From Neoconidiobolus thromboides FSU 785 (lineage: Eukaryota > Entomophthoromycota > Entomophthoromycetes > Entomophthorales > Neoconidiobolaceae): DNA of 29,706 bases. The position numbers and the translations under genes are program-made. Shown one piece after another: positions 11,006 to 20,043 of the stretch. The notes under the pieces were generated by a model. It worked only from the letters and a program-made list of their open reading frames with translations, was not told where the DNA came from and ran no database searches. The stretch lies in the NCBI GenBank assembly GCA_025603075.1, contig MU626489.1, positions 1 through 29,706 of the forward strand. Direction: 5' to 3'. Numbering within the stretch: the first letter of the stretch is position 1; every line of letters begins with the position of its first letter.

Positions 11006-12652
11006 ATGAGTACTTATATGTCCAGCAAAAACGAAAATTTAGATCCATTACCAAGTAATGAAGATAATAATGATTCCGATTATCGAAACGGAAGACGATC
11101 CAGAGCGAGTCGGGAACAAGTAGCTATCTTAGAAGAATCATTTAAAAGTAATAATCAACCTAGTGCTAAAGCACGCGAATTATTAGCTAAAAAATTAAAT
11201 ATGCCGGAACGCACGGTTCAAATTTGGTTTCAAAATCGACGAGCAAAAATCAAATTAGGTCAACGTAAACATCATTTAGCTTTAAAAGAAGAAGCTTTAC
11301 GTCAACATTGTTTAGCTGCCTATTCAGGTAGACCTTCTGTTTTACCTCCTCAATTAGTTAGACCTGGTTTAACTCCAGATTTACAAGCAGTTAGTGCTTT
11401 CCCTAATGCTTCCTCCCCAATGGTTAACAATGCCAATTTTTCCCCTTATCCAGCTAGTTCCCCTTTCTTCACCAATCAACCTACTTTCAATGGTAATTAT
11501 TCATCAAATTTCTCTACCCCTGTTGTTAATACTATACCCGTATTCGAAGATAATAGTCAATTTAATAATAGTAATAATACCAATGAAACAAGCAACACAT
11601 TAAATAAAAATAATAATATTTTTCAATGTTCTATATTGACTATAGGTACATGGCGAAGAATGCCCTTAGGTAATGATGAATTGGTATGTAGTTATAGTAT
11701 TGAAACAAATCAAATGGCATGGGTGATTGGGGATAAAATGGCTAAATTTCGTATTTGTTTCCCATTTTCTTCGATTAAAAATATGACGTTAGCATTTATT
11801 GATGCTATCTATGCTGAATTAAGTATTGAGATTAATGGACCACCTTCGTTTTCAACACTTAATAAAGATAAGGTTTGGTCGCCCTGTGGTGATTTTACGG
11901 AAAATCATCAAGCTAGCGTTAATCATAAACATGTGATTACTGGTGATGCTCAAAGTTTAAGAGTTCAATTATTAAAGTTATTAGAATTATCTTCTAGATT
12001 ACAAAACATTACTGAAATCAAACAAACAGGACCAAGTAATAATAATAGTAATACAAATAATCCAGGTAATTTAGCCCATAATATAACTAATAATAATCAT
12101 CCTTATCAAACACCTACTCAAGAGAAAGTAATTCAATTTCCAAGTAATACAATGTCAACAATGGATTCATTTAATCAGCATACACCTAACCCGAATCCAT
12201 TTGCTTATTCTACTTTTGAAGAAAAACCGATTAATGATTTAAATTATTTACAAAGTTTACATCAAGCACAACAATTAGCATTATCTGCTCATGCTACACC
12301 TATATTAGACCAAAATGCTTGCTTTTCACCACATACTCATACTACTCCTCATTTTGGTATGAATAATTTTCAATATAATGAATTTGATCCAAGTAATTTA
12401 AACCCATTTAATACTAATCAACATCAACAATTAAATGGAACTAATTCAATTCATCCTAATTTTGAATATAATAATTTTAATCATCCATTTGCAATGAGTG
12501 GGGATAATAATAATAATAATGAAAACAATATAAATAGTAATGAACAATTTGGTCAACAAAATGAAGAGAAAGAAATGAATGCTGATAAAAATAATAATAA
12601 TATTAATCAATTGATTAATCAGCAATTGTCCTCTCCTAAAGGGGAAAATTAA
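11006..12652 (+). CDS. Homeodomain transcription factor (Phx1/HOY1-like)
   Basis: An intronless frame of 548 residues. The homeodomain spans about residues 27-86, with the recognition helix WFQNRRAK at 74-81; Trp48, Gln50 and Asn51 of the standard numbering are residues 74, 76 and 77, so DNA contact is expected to be intact. A second conserved block at about 207-335 starts CSILTIGTWRRM and continues through KFRICFPFSSIKNM. I associate this LTIGTWRRM-FPF block with fungal homeodomain proteins of the S. pombe Phx1 / Yarrowia HOY1 kind. Linkers and the C-terminus are rich in Asn, Gln, Pro and His, partly from AAT codon runs, typical of disordered activation regions. It should act in the nucleus; Phx1 is linked to stationary phase and HOY1 to hyphal growth, but the target here is unknown. 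Confidence 0.9.
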   Translation: MSTYMSSKNENLDPLPSNEDNNDSDYRNGRRSRASREQVAILEESFKSNNQPSAKARELLAKKLNMPERTVQIWFQNRRAKIKLGQRKHHLALKEEALRQHCLAAYSGRPSVLPPQLVRPGLTPDLQAVSAFPNASSPMVNNANFSPYPASSPFFTNQPTFNGNYSSNFSTPVVNTIPVFEDNSQFNNSNNTNETSNTLNKNNNIFQCSILTIGTWRRMPLGNDELVCSYSIETNQMAWVIGDKMAKFRICFPFSSIKNMTLAFIDAIYAELSIEINGPPSFSTLNKDKVWSPCGDFTENHQASVNHKHVITGDAQSLRVQLLKLLELSSRLQNITEIKQTGPSNNNSNTNNPGNLAHNITNNNHPYQTPTQEKVIQFPSNTMSTMDSFNQHTPNPNPFAYSTFEEKPINDLNYLQSLHQAQQLALSAHATPILDQNACFSPHTHTTPHFGMNNFQYNEFDPSNLNPFNTNQHQQLNGTNSIHPNFEYNNFNHPFAMSGDNNNNNENNINSNEQFGQQNEEKEMNADKNNNNINQLINQQLSSPKGEN

Positions 12653-13372
12653 TTCAATTTAATTATACTCTTCTTTTTTAGCTGTATAAAAAATCACTTG
12701 ATTCATTTCTTTCATCCCCCTTCATTTCTTTTATTTGATATATTTTTGTTACTTTATCATTTCCTCATTGATATTAGCTTGCCTATATTACTATTACCTT
12801 CCATCCACTTTGTTTTTTTAAATAAAATATAAACATTTGATTTTGTTTTTTATTATTTTTATTAATATGTTCTTTAATTAAGTTGTTAATAATATTAAAA
12901 AAACAAAAATAAACTTATAATGTTACTTTATTATTCTTTTAATTTATTGTTTTTTAGTATTGTTTTTAATAAATAGAAATCATGTCTATTAACTTAATCA
13001 AAATTAATAAATGTTAAATATTAACTAATTTTAGTTATTTAATTAATTAATATAGTTTAATCGAAATTTAATATACACATGAAATCAATTGTAAATTAAA
13101 ATGTATAATAAGAACTAATAATAAATAATAATAACAAATAATAACAATAATAATTGCTAATAATAGTTGCTAATAATAATAATAATAATAACAATAATAA
13201 CAATAATAACAATTTAATAATAATTAATCCAATTACTTAAACGATTGAAATTTGATGTAAATGGAATTTTCAAATTCATAACTGGAACTTAACTTTAATT
13301 TAAAAGTTCATCTTTTAAAATATTTGAAATATATTATTTTTAAAATAATATTAACAATAATAAACTAGACTT
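12653..13372. other. Intergenic region with simple repeats
   Basis: 3' flank of the homeobox gene and 5' flank of ALG2. It contains an AAT/AAC-rich microsatellite at 13116-13226 and no coding frame. Confidence 0.5.
13116..13226. repeat. Imperfect AAT/AAC trinucleotide microsatellite
   Basis: Long run of ATA/ATAATAAC units, partly interrupted (TTGCTAATAATAGTTGCTAA in the middle). It ends about 150 bp before the ALG2 start. Confidence 0.8.
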
Positions 13373-15141
13373 ATGGAGGTAACTTAATTATTAAATAATT
13401 TAATGATATCAATTCTTTTCTTTTCACCTTTTCATTAATAGAAAAAAATATTGAATATAAAATTTATTCATCCAGACTTAGGGATTGGAGGTGCTGAACG
13501 ATTAATCATCGATGCTGCTTCTGGTCTTCGAAACCTTGGTCATAATATCATTGTTTATACTTCTCATTATGATCCTAATCATTGTTTTGAAGAAACATTA
13601 GATGGTCGAGTTGATGTTAAAGTAGCAGGAAATAGTATAATACCCAATTCCATCTTCAATAATAAATTTAAAGTATTTTGTGCTTGGTTAAGAAGTTTTC
13701 ATTTAGTTAGTAACTTGATTGTAAACAAAGTGAAAGCGGATGTAATAGTAGTGGATCAAGTATCAGCAGCTATCCCATTATTAAAAGTTATGGGTTATAA
13801 AGTAAATTTCATTTTATTAAATTCTTTTTTTTATTTTTATTTTTAGGTATTGTTTTATTGTCATTATCCCGATAAATTATTAACAGGAAGAGAAACTTTA
13901 TTAAAAGCAATTTATAGATATCCGATTGATAAGTTAGAAGAATGGACAACAGGTAATTTATTTCCATATGATTTTATTCAATATGCTAATATTCAATTAA
14001 TATAATATTATATAATTCTATTTTCATTTTTGATTAAATTAGCCCAAGCTGATAAAATTTTAGTGAATAGTAATTTTACATTAGGAGTATTTAAAAAAGC
14101 ATTTCCAAGTATTCAACAAGTACCTGAAGTATTATATCCTGGTATTCAAATTGCTAACTATAAGTTAGGGGTAGATGAAGAAGTATTAAATGATGAAAGT
14201 GTAATTCCTATTTTAAGGTAATCCCATTTATACTTGTATTTCTATTTCTATTTCTATTTCTATTTATAATTATTATTAGTAATATAATATAATGTTTTAT
14301 TTTATTTTATTTATATTATATATATTTTAGTAAAGATAAATTATTAATAACATCTATTAATCGATTTGAACGTAAAAAAAATATTGGTTTAGCTATTAAA
14401 GCATTTGCTGAAATTATTAATGATAAGAATAAAAAAAAGAAATACATTAAGAAATTGAGATTAATAATAGCAGGTAATTCTAATTTATTGTATTATTTAA
14501 TAGAATAGCAATTAATATATATTATTTATAATGTTATAGGTGGTTATGATATTGAAAATTTAGAAAATATTGAACATTTAAAAGAATTAATTAATTTAAC
14601 TCAAGAATTGAATTTATCCTACCAGGTTTATTTTAATAGTATGATAGATAACACTCTTATTCAAGGCACTACTCAAGTGTTATTTTTACCTTCTTTTAAT
14701 GAAAAACAACGACGCTATTTACTTAATAATTCCCTATGTTTAATTTATACTCCCACTGGAGAACACTTTGGGATTGTTCCAATAGAAGCTATGTATTGTA
14801 AATTACCAGTAATAGCAGTAAACTCAGGTGGACCTAAAGAAACGATCAATCATAATGAAACAGGATATTTAACTTTTCCATCACCAAAAGAGTTTTCTAA
14901 TTGTATTAGAAAATTCGTTAACAATCCCAATTTAGCTAAAGAATTAGGAATCAATGGCAATTTAAGAGTATTACAGAAGTTTACATCAGAAAAATTCGAT
15001 AGTAAATTGGAACATATTTTAATCAAATTAGTTAATGAAAAGGGAAAACAAAGAAACTTGTTTCAAATAATAACTGTTTGGGCTTATTCATTGTTGTTTT
15101 TGATACTTTTTTTACCTTTTGTTTATTTAGGTTGGGTTTAA
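13373..15141 (+). CDS. ALG2: ALG2, alpha-1,3/1,6-mannosyltransferase of N-glycan precursor synthesis (six exons)
   Basis: Exons are 13373-13378, 13442-13801, 13847-13952, 14043-14217, 14331-14473 and 14540-15141. All introns are GT-AG and keep frame, giving 463 residues. The first exon codes only Met-Glu; without it the frame lacks an ATG. The protein begins MEKKILNIKFIHPDLGIGGA followed by ERL, the N-terminal hallmark of ALG2, then FYCHYPDKLL, VNSNFT, and the GT4-family GEHFGIVPIEA motif (Glu338 and Glu346, E-x7-E), GGPKETI and C-terminal hydrophobic segments. ALG2 adds the second and third mannose to dolichol-linked Man1GlcNAc2 at the cytosolic face of the ER. The human enzyme is about 416 residues and yeast about 503, so the length fits. 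A KNKKKKYIKK insert is lysine-rich. Confidence 0.93.
14237..14265 (+). repeat. TATTTC hexamer repeat in ALG2 intron 4
   Basis: About four tandem TATTTC units just after the donor site of the intron at 14218-14330. They lengthen the intron (113 nt) relative to its neighbours. Confidence 0.7.
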
Positions 15142-15200
15142 ATAAAAAGAATATACTATTAATTTCCTAGTGAATGAAATTAAGTTTTTATTGAGTTTTC

Positions 15201-15295
15201 AACTGGGAGTATTTTTTTTTAAAAATTTTACTGACAATCCTCAAATGGCGTCTAAAAATGGAAAAAGTGATGAAATCAAAAAAACATCCTCATAT
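15201..15295 (-). mobile_element. MITE copy C (~95 bp, degraded)
   Basis: It runs from AACTGGGAGTATTTT to ACATCCTCATAT with AAAATTTTACTGACAATC, a shortened centre and GGAAAAAGTGATGAAATCAA inside. It lies 60 bp after the ALG2 stop, between two convergent genes. The centre (TGGCGTCTA) has lost the AGCGCT core. Confidence 0.65.
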
Positions 15296-15498
15296 TATTA
15301 TAACTCAAGTATATAAGTAATATATTAATAAATTTTATTATATTAATACTAAAATCACTCGATCATAATAAATTAATTGAAAACATTTATAATAAAATGA
15401 AATCCTTAATACTATTTGTTTGCTTTTTAAAAATAATATTAAAAAAACACCATTTTCATTTGTTGAATTATTTTTATTAATCAATTATAATCAATAAT

Positions 15499-15780
15499 TT
15501 ATTCTGGTCCTGTTTTACCATCTTGATGTTTAGCTTCTTTTTCAGCAGCAATTTGAATATCTCTATCTCTTTCATCTTCACCTACTATTTTTTCTTTTAA
15601 ATGTTTTAATCCTTGTTTAATTCCAGATAAAGCTCCTTCTTTTTCTTCATGAGGATGAGAATGAGAATGAGAATGAGTATGGGGATTATTACCAGTGACA
15701 GCAGCAGTACCAGTAGTTACATTATTATGAGGATTGATAGCAGCGTTATTAATCGTAGTACTTGTTTTATGTGGTTCCAT
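15499..15780 (-). CDS. Small His-rich hydrophilic protein, unrecognised
   Basis: 93 residues from the ATG at 15780. The N-terminal part is Thr/Asn/Ala-rich. Residues 34-44 are a histidine repeat (HTHSHSHSHPH) built from alternating His codons, which could bind Zn, Ni or Cu. The rest is charged and probably helical (KEGALSGIKQGLKHLKEKIV, then EDERDRDIQ) and ends GPE. No signal peptide or membrane segment is seen, so it is likely cytosolic. A TATA-like TATAAAAG stands 40 nt before the ATG, which supports a real gene. It converges on ALG2. Metal buffering or a stress-type hydrophilin are possibilities only; I recognise no family. Confidence 0.6.
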   Translation of the reverse strand: MEPHKTSTTINNAAINPHNNVTTGTAAVTGNNPHTHSHSHSHPHEEKEGALSGIKQGLKHLKEKIVGEDERDRDIQIAAEKEAKHQDGKTGPE

Positions 15781-15819
15781 TTTATTTATAAACTAAAAAA
15801 TCAACTTACCTTTTTTTTG

Positions 15820-15827
15820 CTTTTATA
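15820..15827 (-). promoter_or_regulatory. TATA box of the His-rich gene
   Basis: TATAAAAG on the minus strand, 40 nt upstream of the ATG at 15780. Confidence 0.45.
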
Positions 15828-15840
15828 TCATATAACTTGA

Positions 15841-16779
15841 ATATTTTGATCATGGTGATGTCATTACTTGAAAGGAAATAAATAATTAAAATGGGGCTAA
15901 ATAAATGTTTTAATATAAACTTCAAACTAAAATTATTTAACAAATTTAATAAATTTAATAAATGATATTATTATGAATAACTTAATAAAAATTACACTAA
16001 GTTAAATATTTTAGTCCTAATCGATGTATTTTATTTATTATTGTGAATATAGTATAGTGTCTTTAATAAGAATTTCAAGCTCGAAACACAGTCACAAATT
16101 ATTTGTTTGAATATTGAATGTTTTTATTTTTAATATTTGATAATAGCTTTAAAATAAGTCTTTATCAATTCATTACATGGGCGGGGATGTCCGAATTGAT
16201 TCCAGGATTTAGATTTATAAGCCCTTAAATGTACGATTAGTTAAATTTGAAAAGCTTAAAGTTAAATCAAAATTTTAAGAGATTTATTTGAATTGTTTTA
16301 TATTTATTAAATGTTTGATAAATACATAGTTCTTTGGCTTTAATTTTTATTATAAACAAAATTTTAAATATAATTCCTAAAAACTTTAATACAATAAGGA
16401 AAAACACACTATATAAACATTGTAACTCATTTATATTAATTTTAATAACTTTATAATAATCTAAAGTTTATAGAATTTTATTATTATAATAATGAAGAGC
16501 TTAAGCAACATAAAAAACCAGTGTTTTAAAGAAAGCAGGAAATAAAAATCAATAAGTAACATTACTATCAACTATAGCTTCAGTATGTTCTTCTGGTAAA
16601 TATAAAAGTTTTAGATCCAATATAACATAAACAAAAATCAATATGACTATTTAAAAATACAAAATATTATATAATATTTACTTGATAATTTAATAATTTA
16701 ATATTTAAAAAGTTTATAAAAATTGATATATAAATAGATATAAAAAATCATTCTGAATTTCAAGAGTTTTTGTACTGTA
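15841..16779. other. AT-rich intergenic region
   Basis: No supportable gene or RNA was seen. Confidence 0.4.
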
Positions 16780-17265
16780 CATTTGAAAAAATTTCTAAGT
16801 GTGAAATATCGCTTTGTCAGTCTCATGGTTAATTATAGCATAATAATCGCCTAAGCTGTTGTATTCTCGAGTTCAGAGAAAATCAATCCCACATTCTTAG
16901 TTTGATTTGCTATGAGAATTTCTAGCTTCATTCCAAAGAAGCTTATCTTCTCATTTTGATATTTCTACTTTTCAGAGTATAAAAGAGTTTTCAGAGTATA
17001 GTAGTTCGAGGCTTTTTAACTGAACTATTCGCTATATCTCGAACATTTAATAAAACCATTAAGTTTTCTTAATAGTATTTTACATGGACTTCACATTAGT
17101 ATTGTCTATTCTATTTGTTTTACATAGTCTATAGCCTATTACGTGCCATTCTTCATAATTCAAGTCTATCTTAGCCACATAAACTAAGACCTTTCGACTT
17201 ATAGTGTAGTCAACCAGGCAATAGCTGTTTTTGACTCGAAACACTGAGTACCAGATTTCACACAA
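16780..17265 (-). pseudogene. Possible decayed coding relic, family unknown
   Basis: This stretch is less AT-rich than its surroundings. On the minus strand it has an open segment (17265-17080) with a protein-like sequence containing YCLVDYTISRKVLVYVAKID and NYEEWHVIGYRLCKTNRID. Further on, after stops, there is another readable segment containing GMKLEILIANQTKNVGLIFS. The frames are broken by stops and shifts, and no start or splice model restores one gene. I do not recognise the family. It directly abuts MITE copy D. Confidence 0.3.
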
Positions 17266-17270
17266 GGTAA

Positions 17271-17372
17271 ATAGGGTTTTTTTTTTAGTTTCATCACTTT
17301 TTCTATCTTTTAAGTGCTATTTGAGTGGAAAAATTATTAGTAAAACCCTTAACCATAAAAAGGCATTCTTAT
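17271..17372 (+). mobile_element. MITE copy D (~102 bp, degraded ends)
   Basis: It starts ATAGGG and a poly-T run, then AGTTTCATCACTTTTTCTAT, TTAAGTGCTATTTGAGTGG and AAAAATTATTAGTAAAACCC, in the order of copies E and F. The right end (AGGCATTCTTAT) has lost most of the CCCCATAT terminus. Confidence 0.65.
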
Positions 17373-17972
17373 TTAATAACAAATTTGCAATATTGGCTAT
17401 AAAGGACTCAGTGATAAATATTTTTCAATAAAGCTTTATAAGAGTATATATTCATTTATATATTATAATATTAATTTGGGAGTTTTTATTAAATCTAATA
17501 GAAATTCTGTTAACTTAGAATATAAATTATAATAAAATAATTTAAATCATGTTAAATACTTTTAGTTTTTAAATTTATTTTTATAGAATTTTAAACAAAG
17601 TTTTTGAAACATAAATCTTTTAATAGATAAAAAAATAAAACCAATTCAGATATTCTTATATTTATTCAATCTATAAAATTAAATAAAAATAAAAATAAAA
17701 ATAAAAATAAAAATAAAAATAAAAATAAAAATAAAAATTTAATATAACATTTTTTTAGTTTAAGATTACTTATTATCTATAAAAGTGTTTTTAAAATTAA
17801 TTGATACTATTTAATATTTAGTTAATATTTTTATAAATTAATATTAAATAATTGGTTATATTTAAATAATAGCATTATTATATATCTAAACATTTTGAGA
17901 GAAATAAAATAACTAAAATAAATCTTCTAAATTAAATTCTATTATTTGATTTGAAGCTTTTTAAAATTAACT
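17373..17972. other. AT-rich spacer between MITE copies D and E
   Basis: No gene seen. It contains the AAAAAT hexamer tract at 17681-17738. Confidence 0.4.
17681..17738. repeat. AAAAAT hexamer tandem repeat
   Basis: About nine near-perfect tandem units of AAAAAT. Confidence 0.9.
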
Positions 17973-18078
17973 ATATGGGGCTGTTTTTTTTAGTTTCATT
18001 ATTTTTCCATTTTTTAAGCGCTATTTATGTGGAAAAATTGTTAGTAAAATTCTTAAATACAAAAATACATCCCCATAT
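17973..18078 (+). mobile_element. MITE copy E (106 bp, best-preserved ends)
   Basis: It opens ATATGGGGCTGTTTT and closes AAAATACATCCCCATAT, a clear terminal inverted repeat. Between them are AGTTTCATTATTTTTCCA, TTTTTTAAGCGCTATTTATG, TGGAAAAATTGTTAGTAAAA and TTCTTAAATAC. The two halves are roughly reverse complements around AGCGCT, so the element could fold into one long hairpin. Flanking TA pairs (CTATATGG...CCATATAT) would fit TA target duplication, but this cannot be proved from one copy. Confidence 0.8.
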
Positions 18079-19020
18079 ATTAAGGACTTGTAAATTTAAA
18101 AACTTAAAATTTAGATTAATTCTTAACTAAATTCTGAAACCAATTTGAACATCCCTCATATACTAATAAAGCTATATTATTTAGATATTAATTGACAGAA
18201 AATATATTTAGATATAAATATACTCATTGTTAAAATCCAATCAACTGTTATCTTTTTAATTGAGTATCTAGAAATTAGATATTATTCTCTAAAGATTAAT
18301 ATTGTTTTGAATTAGACTTAAAAAAAGACTAAATGAGGTTTGCTTGTATTATTTTAATAACATAAAATAAAACCTAATTTTGTGTAACACCTTTATTTAA
18401 TTATTAACTTAAATTTAGACTTTGGGATTCTAGATTTATTAGATGCTTACTTAATCTAATTGAATATCTTAAGCTTAATATTATTTGATAAATGATTCAA
18501 ATGGAACTTAATTAATACTTAATAATCAAGTCCAAATCAATAGAATATTTGAAATTCGCTTCTATTTAAGTTAAAGAAGGTAGTAAAAAGAAGGTAGTAT
18601 AAACTTTCGATTCAAAATTGAGATATCAACAATATGGAATAGATACAGTTTACATTAAAGCCAAAGAGAATAGCATAATAAATACCTAGGGCTTATCAAA
18701 TAAACGTATATTAATATACCATAATTCATTAAATTTTAGATATTGTAAATGATTTATTATATTAAAAAAAATTGTTTTTACTTAAATTGTATATTCAGTA
18801 ACCAATTTTTAAGGGATGTAAAGAATTGTGTATAATCTTCAAATTATTTAACAAATCTTAAAAATAATGTACAGTTACAATAACTTTGGTGGTTTTTGAT
18901 AATGTGAGCATATCAACAAATATACCATAAACTCATAAAGAATCAGAATACATGACTACATAAATATCAAATAGAATATATCAACAAGTTTATTTAAAAA
19001 CAAATCTTAACAATTTTTAT

Positions 19021-19060
19021 TACTAGATTACTAGATTACTAGAAAACTAGAAAACTAGTA
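19021..19060. repeat. Five tandem 8-bp units with CTAG core
   Basis: Units read TACTAGAT, TACTAGAT, TACTAGAA, AACTAGAA and AACTAGTA. Each holds CTAG at the same position, about 1 kb upstream of the GH3 start. Confidence 0.8.
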
Positions 19061-19929
19061 TAATAGAAGGGATAAGTTGACTCTAATAAAGTCAAAAGGC
19101 TTTCTTTTTGTATATTAATATGCAAAATTTTAATTAAGCATAAAATTGAGGGGGTGAAAAGGAAAATTGATGAAGCAATTATTATAAAAAAGAACATCGA
19201 AGTGAAGTAAACATTAGCTTCCCTTTAAAATGATTGTTTGTTACTCAATATAGAATATGTCTTATTAAACTAAAGTATTATTTCCTGAGAAAGAAATGAA
19301 ATTAACTCAAATGATATTAAAGTGATTTGATAACTGATAACACACAACAACTTTGAAAATAAGTTTTTGAATATTTTAAATCACGTTGTTGACTGGAGAG
19401 GATTTGGAACTCAATCTAAAAATAAAAACCATAAAACTTAACAAATCATAAAAGTTGACATTTGTTGTTGACTTAGAATTTAATAAGAAAAAAATTAAAT
19501 TGTGTTCTTTATATGCAAGTTGAAAAACTAAATGTATAAAAAGGAGCGGTAATTATCAATTGAATTCGAATGAACATAATAAAGTAAAAACATAAACTAT
19601 GAAATATAAAACAAGATGGTAGTTCTATTACTTTTAATATAATAAAGTAGACAATAAAGAGGGCTATTGTTTTTATTTATTTACTATTTTAATATCATTT
19701 TAATACAGAATAATAGTCATAAACTATACTTTTAATTTCTTTTTAAAGGATTATTAACTTTAAGCTGAAATAATATTTTTAGTAATTCCTCGCTTTTATT
19801 AACTTAGTATGCATTTTACTAAATATAAATTAAAGGGGATAAAAAATTAGATCAAATGATTTTTGCTTAAAATGTAATAATGCCATTCAATAAAGTTTAC
19901 TTAATATCAACAAAATAAAAATGTAAAAG

Positions 19930-19937
19930 TATAAAAG
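19930..19937 (+). promoter_or_regulatory. TATA box of the GH3 gene
   Basis: TATAAAAG, 107 nt before the ATG at 20044. Confidence 0.45.
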
Positions 19938-20043
19938 CTATCAATTTGACTTTAAAACAAACCAAGTTATTATACTTAATCTTTAGGGGAGGACTTTCAG
20001 TTTCTTATATCAACTTAATTTTATTAGTATTTCTTTAATCATT

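Larger units (their letters stand above)
18079..20043. other. Upstream region of the GH3 gene
   Basis: About 2 kb with no gene seen. It has five 8-bp tandem units at 19021-19060, two TTGTTGACT sites (around 19386 and 19464), and a TATA box at 19930-19937. Confidence 0.45.

Noticed and set aside
15781-15812. GTAAGT before the His-rich gene's ATG as a 5'-UTR intron donor
   Set aside because: The nearest acceptor would give an intron of about 17 nt, too short to splice.
15649-15840. Plus-strand ORF beginning with Met-Arg repeats
   Set aside because: Antisense of the His-rich repeat in the gene at 15499-15780.
17231-17431. Plus-strand ORF of 66 codons
   Set aside because: It runs through MITE copy D (LSGKIISKTLNHK comes from the repeat) and is not a gene.
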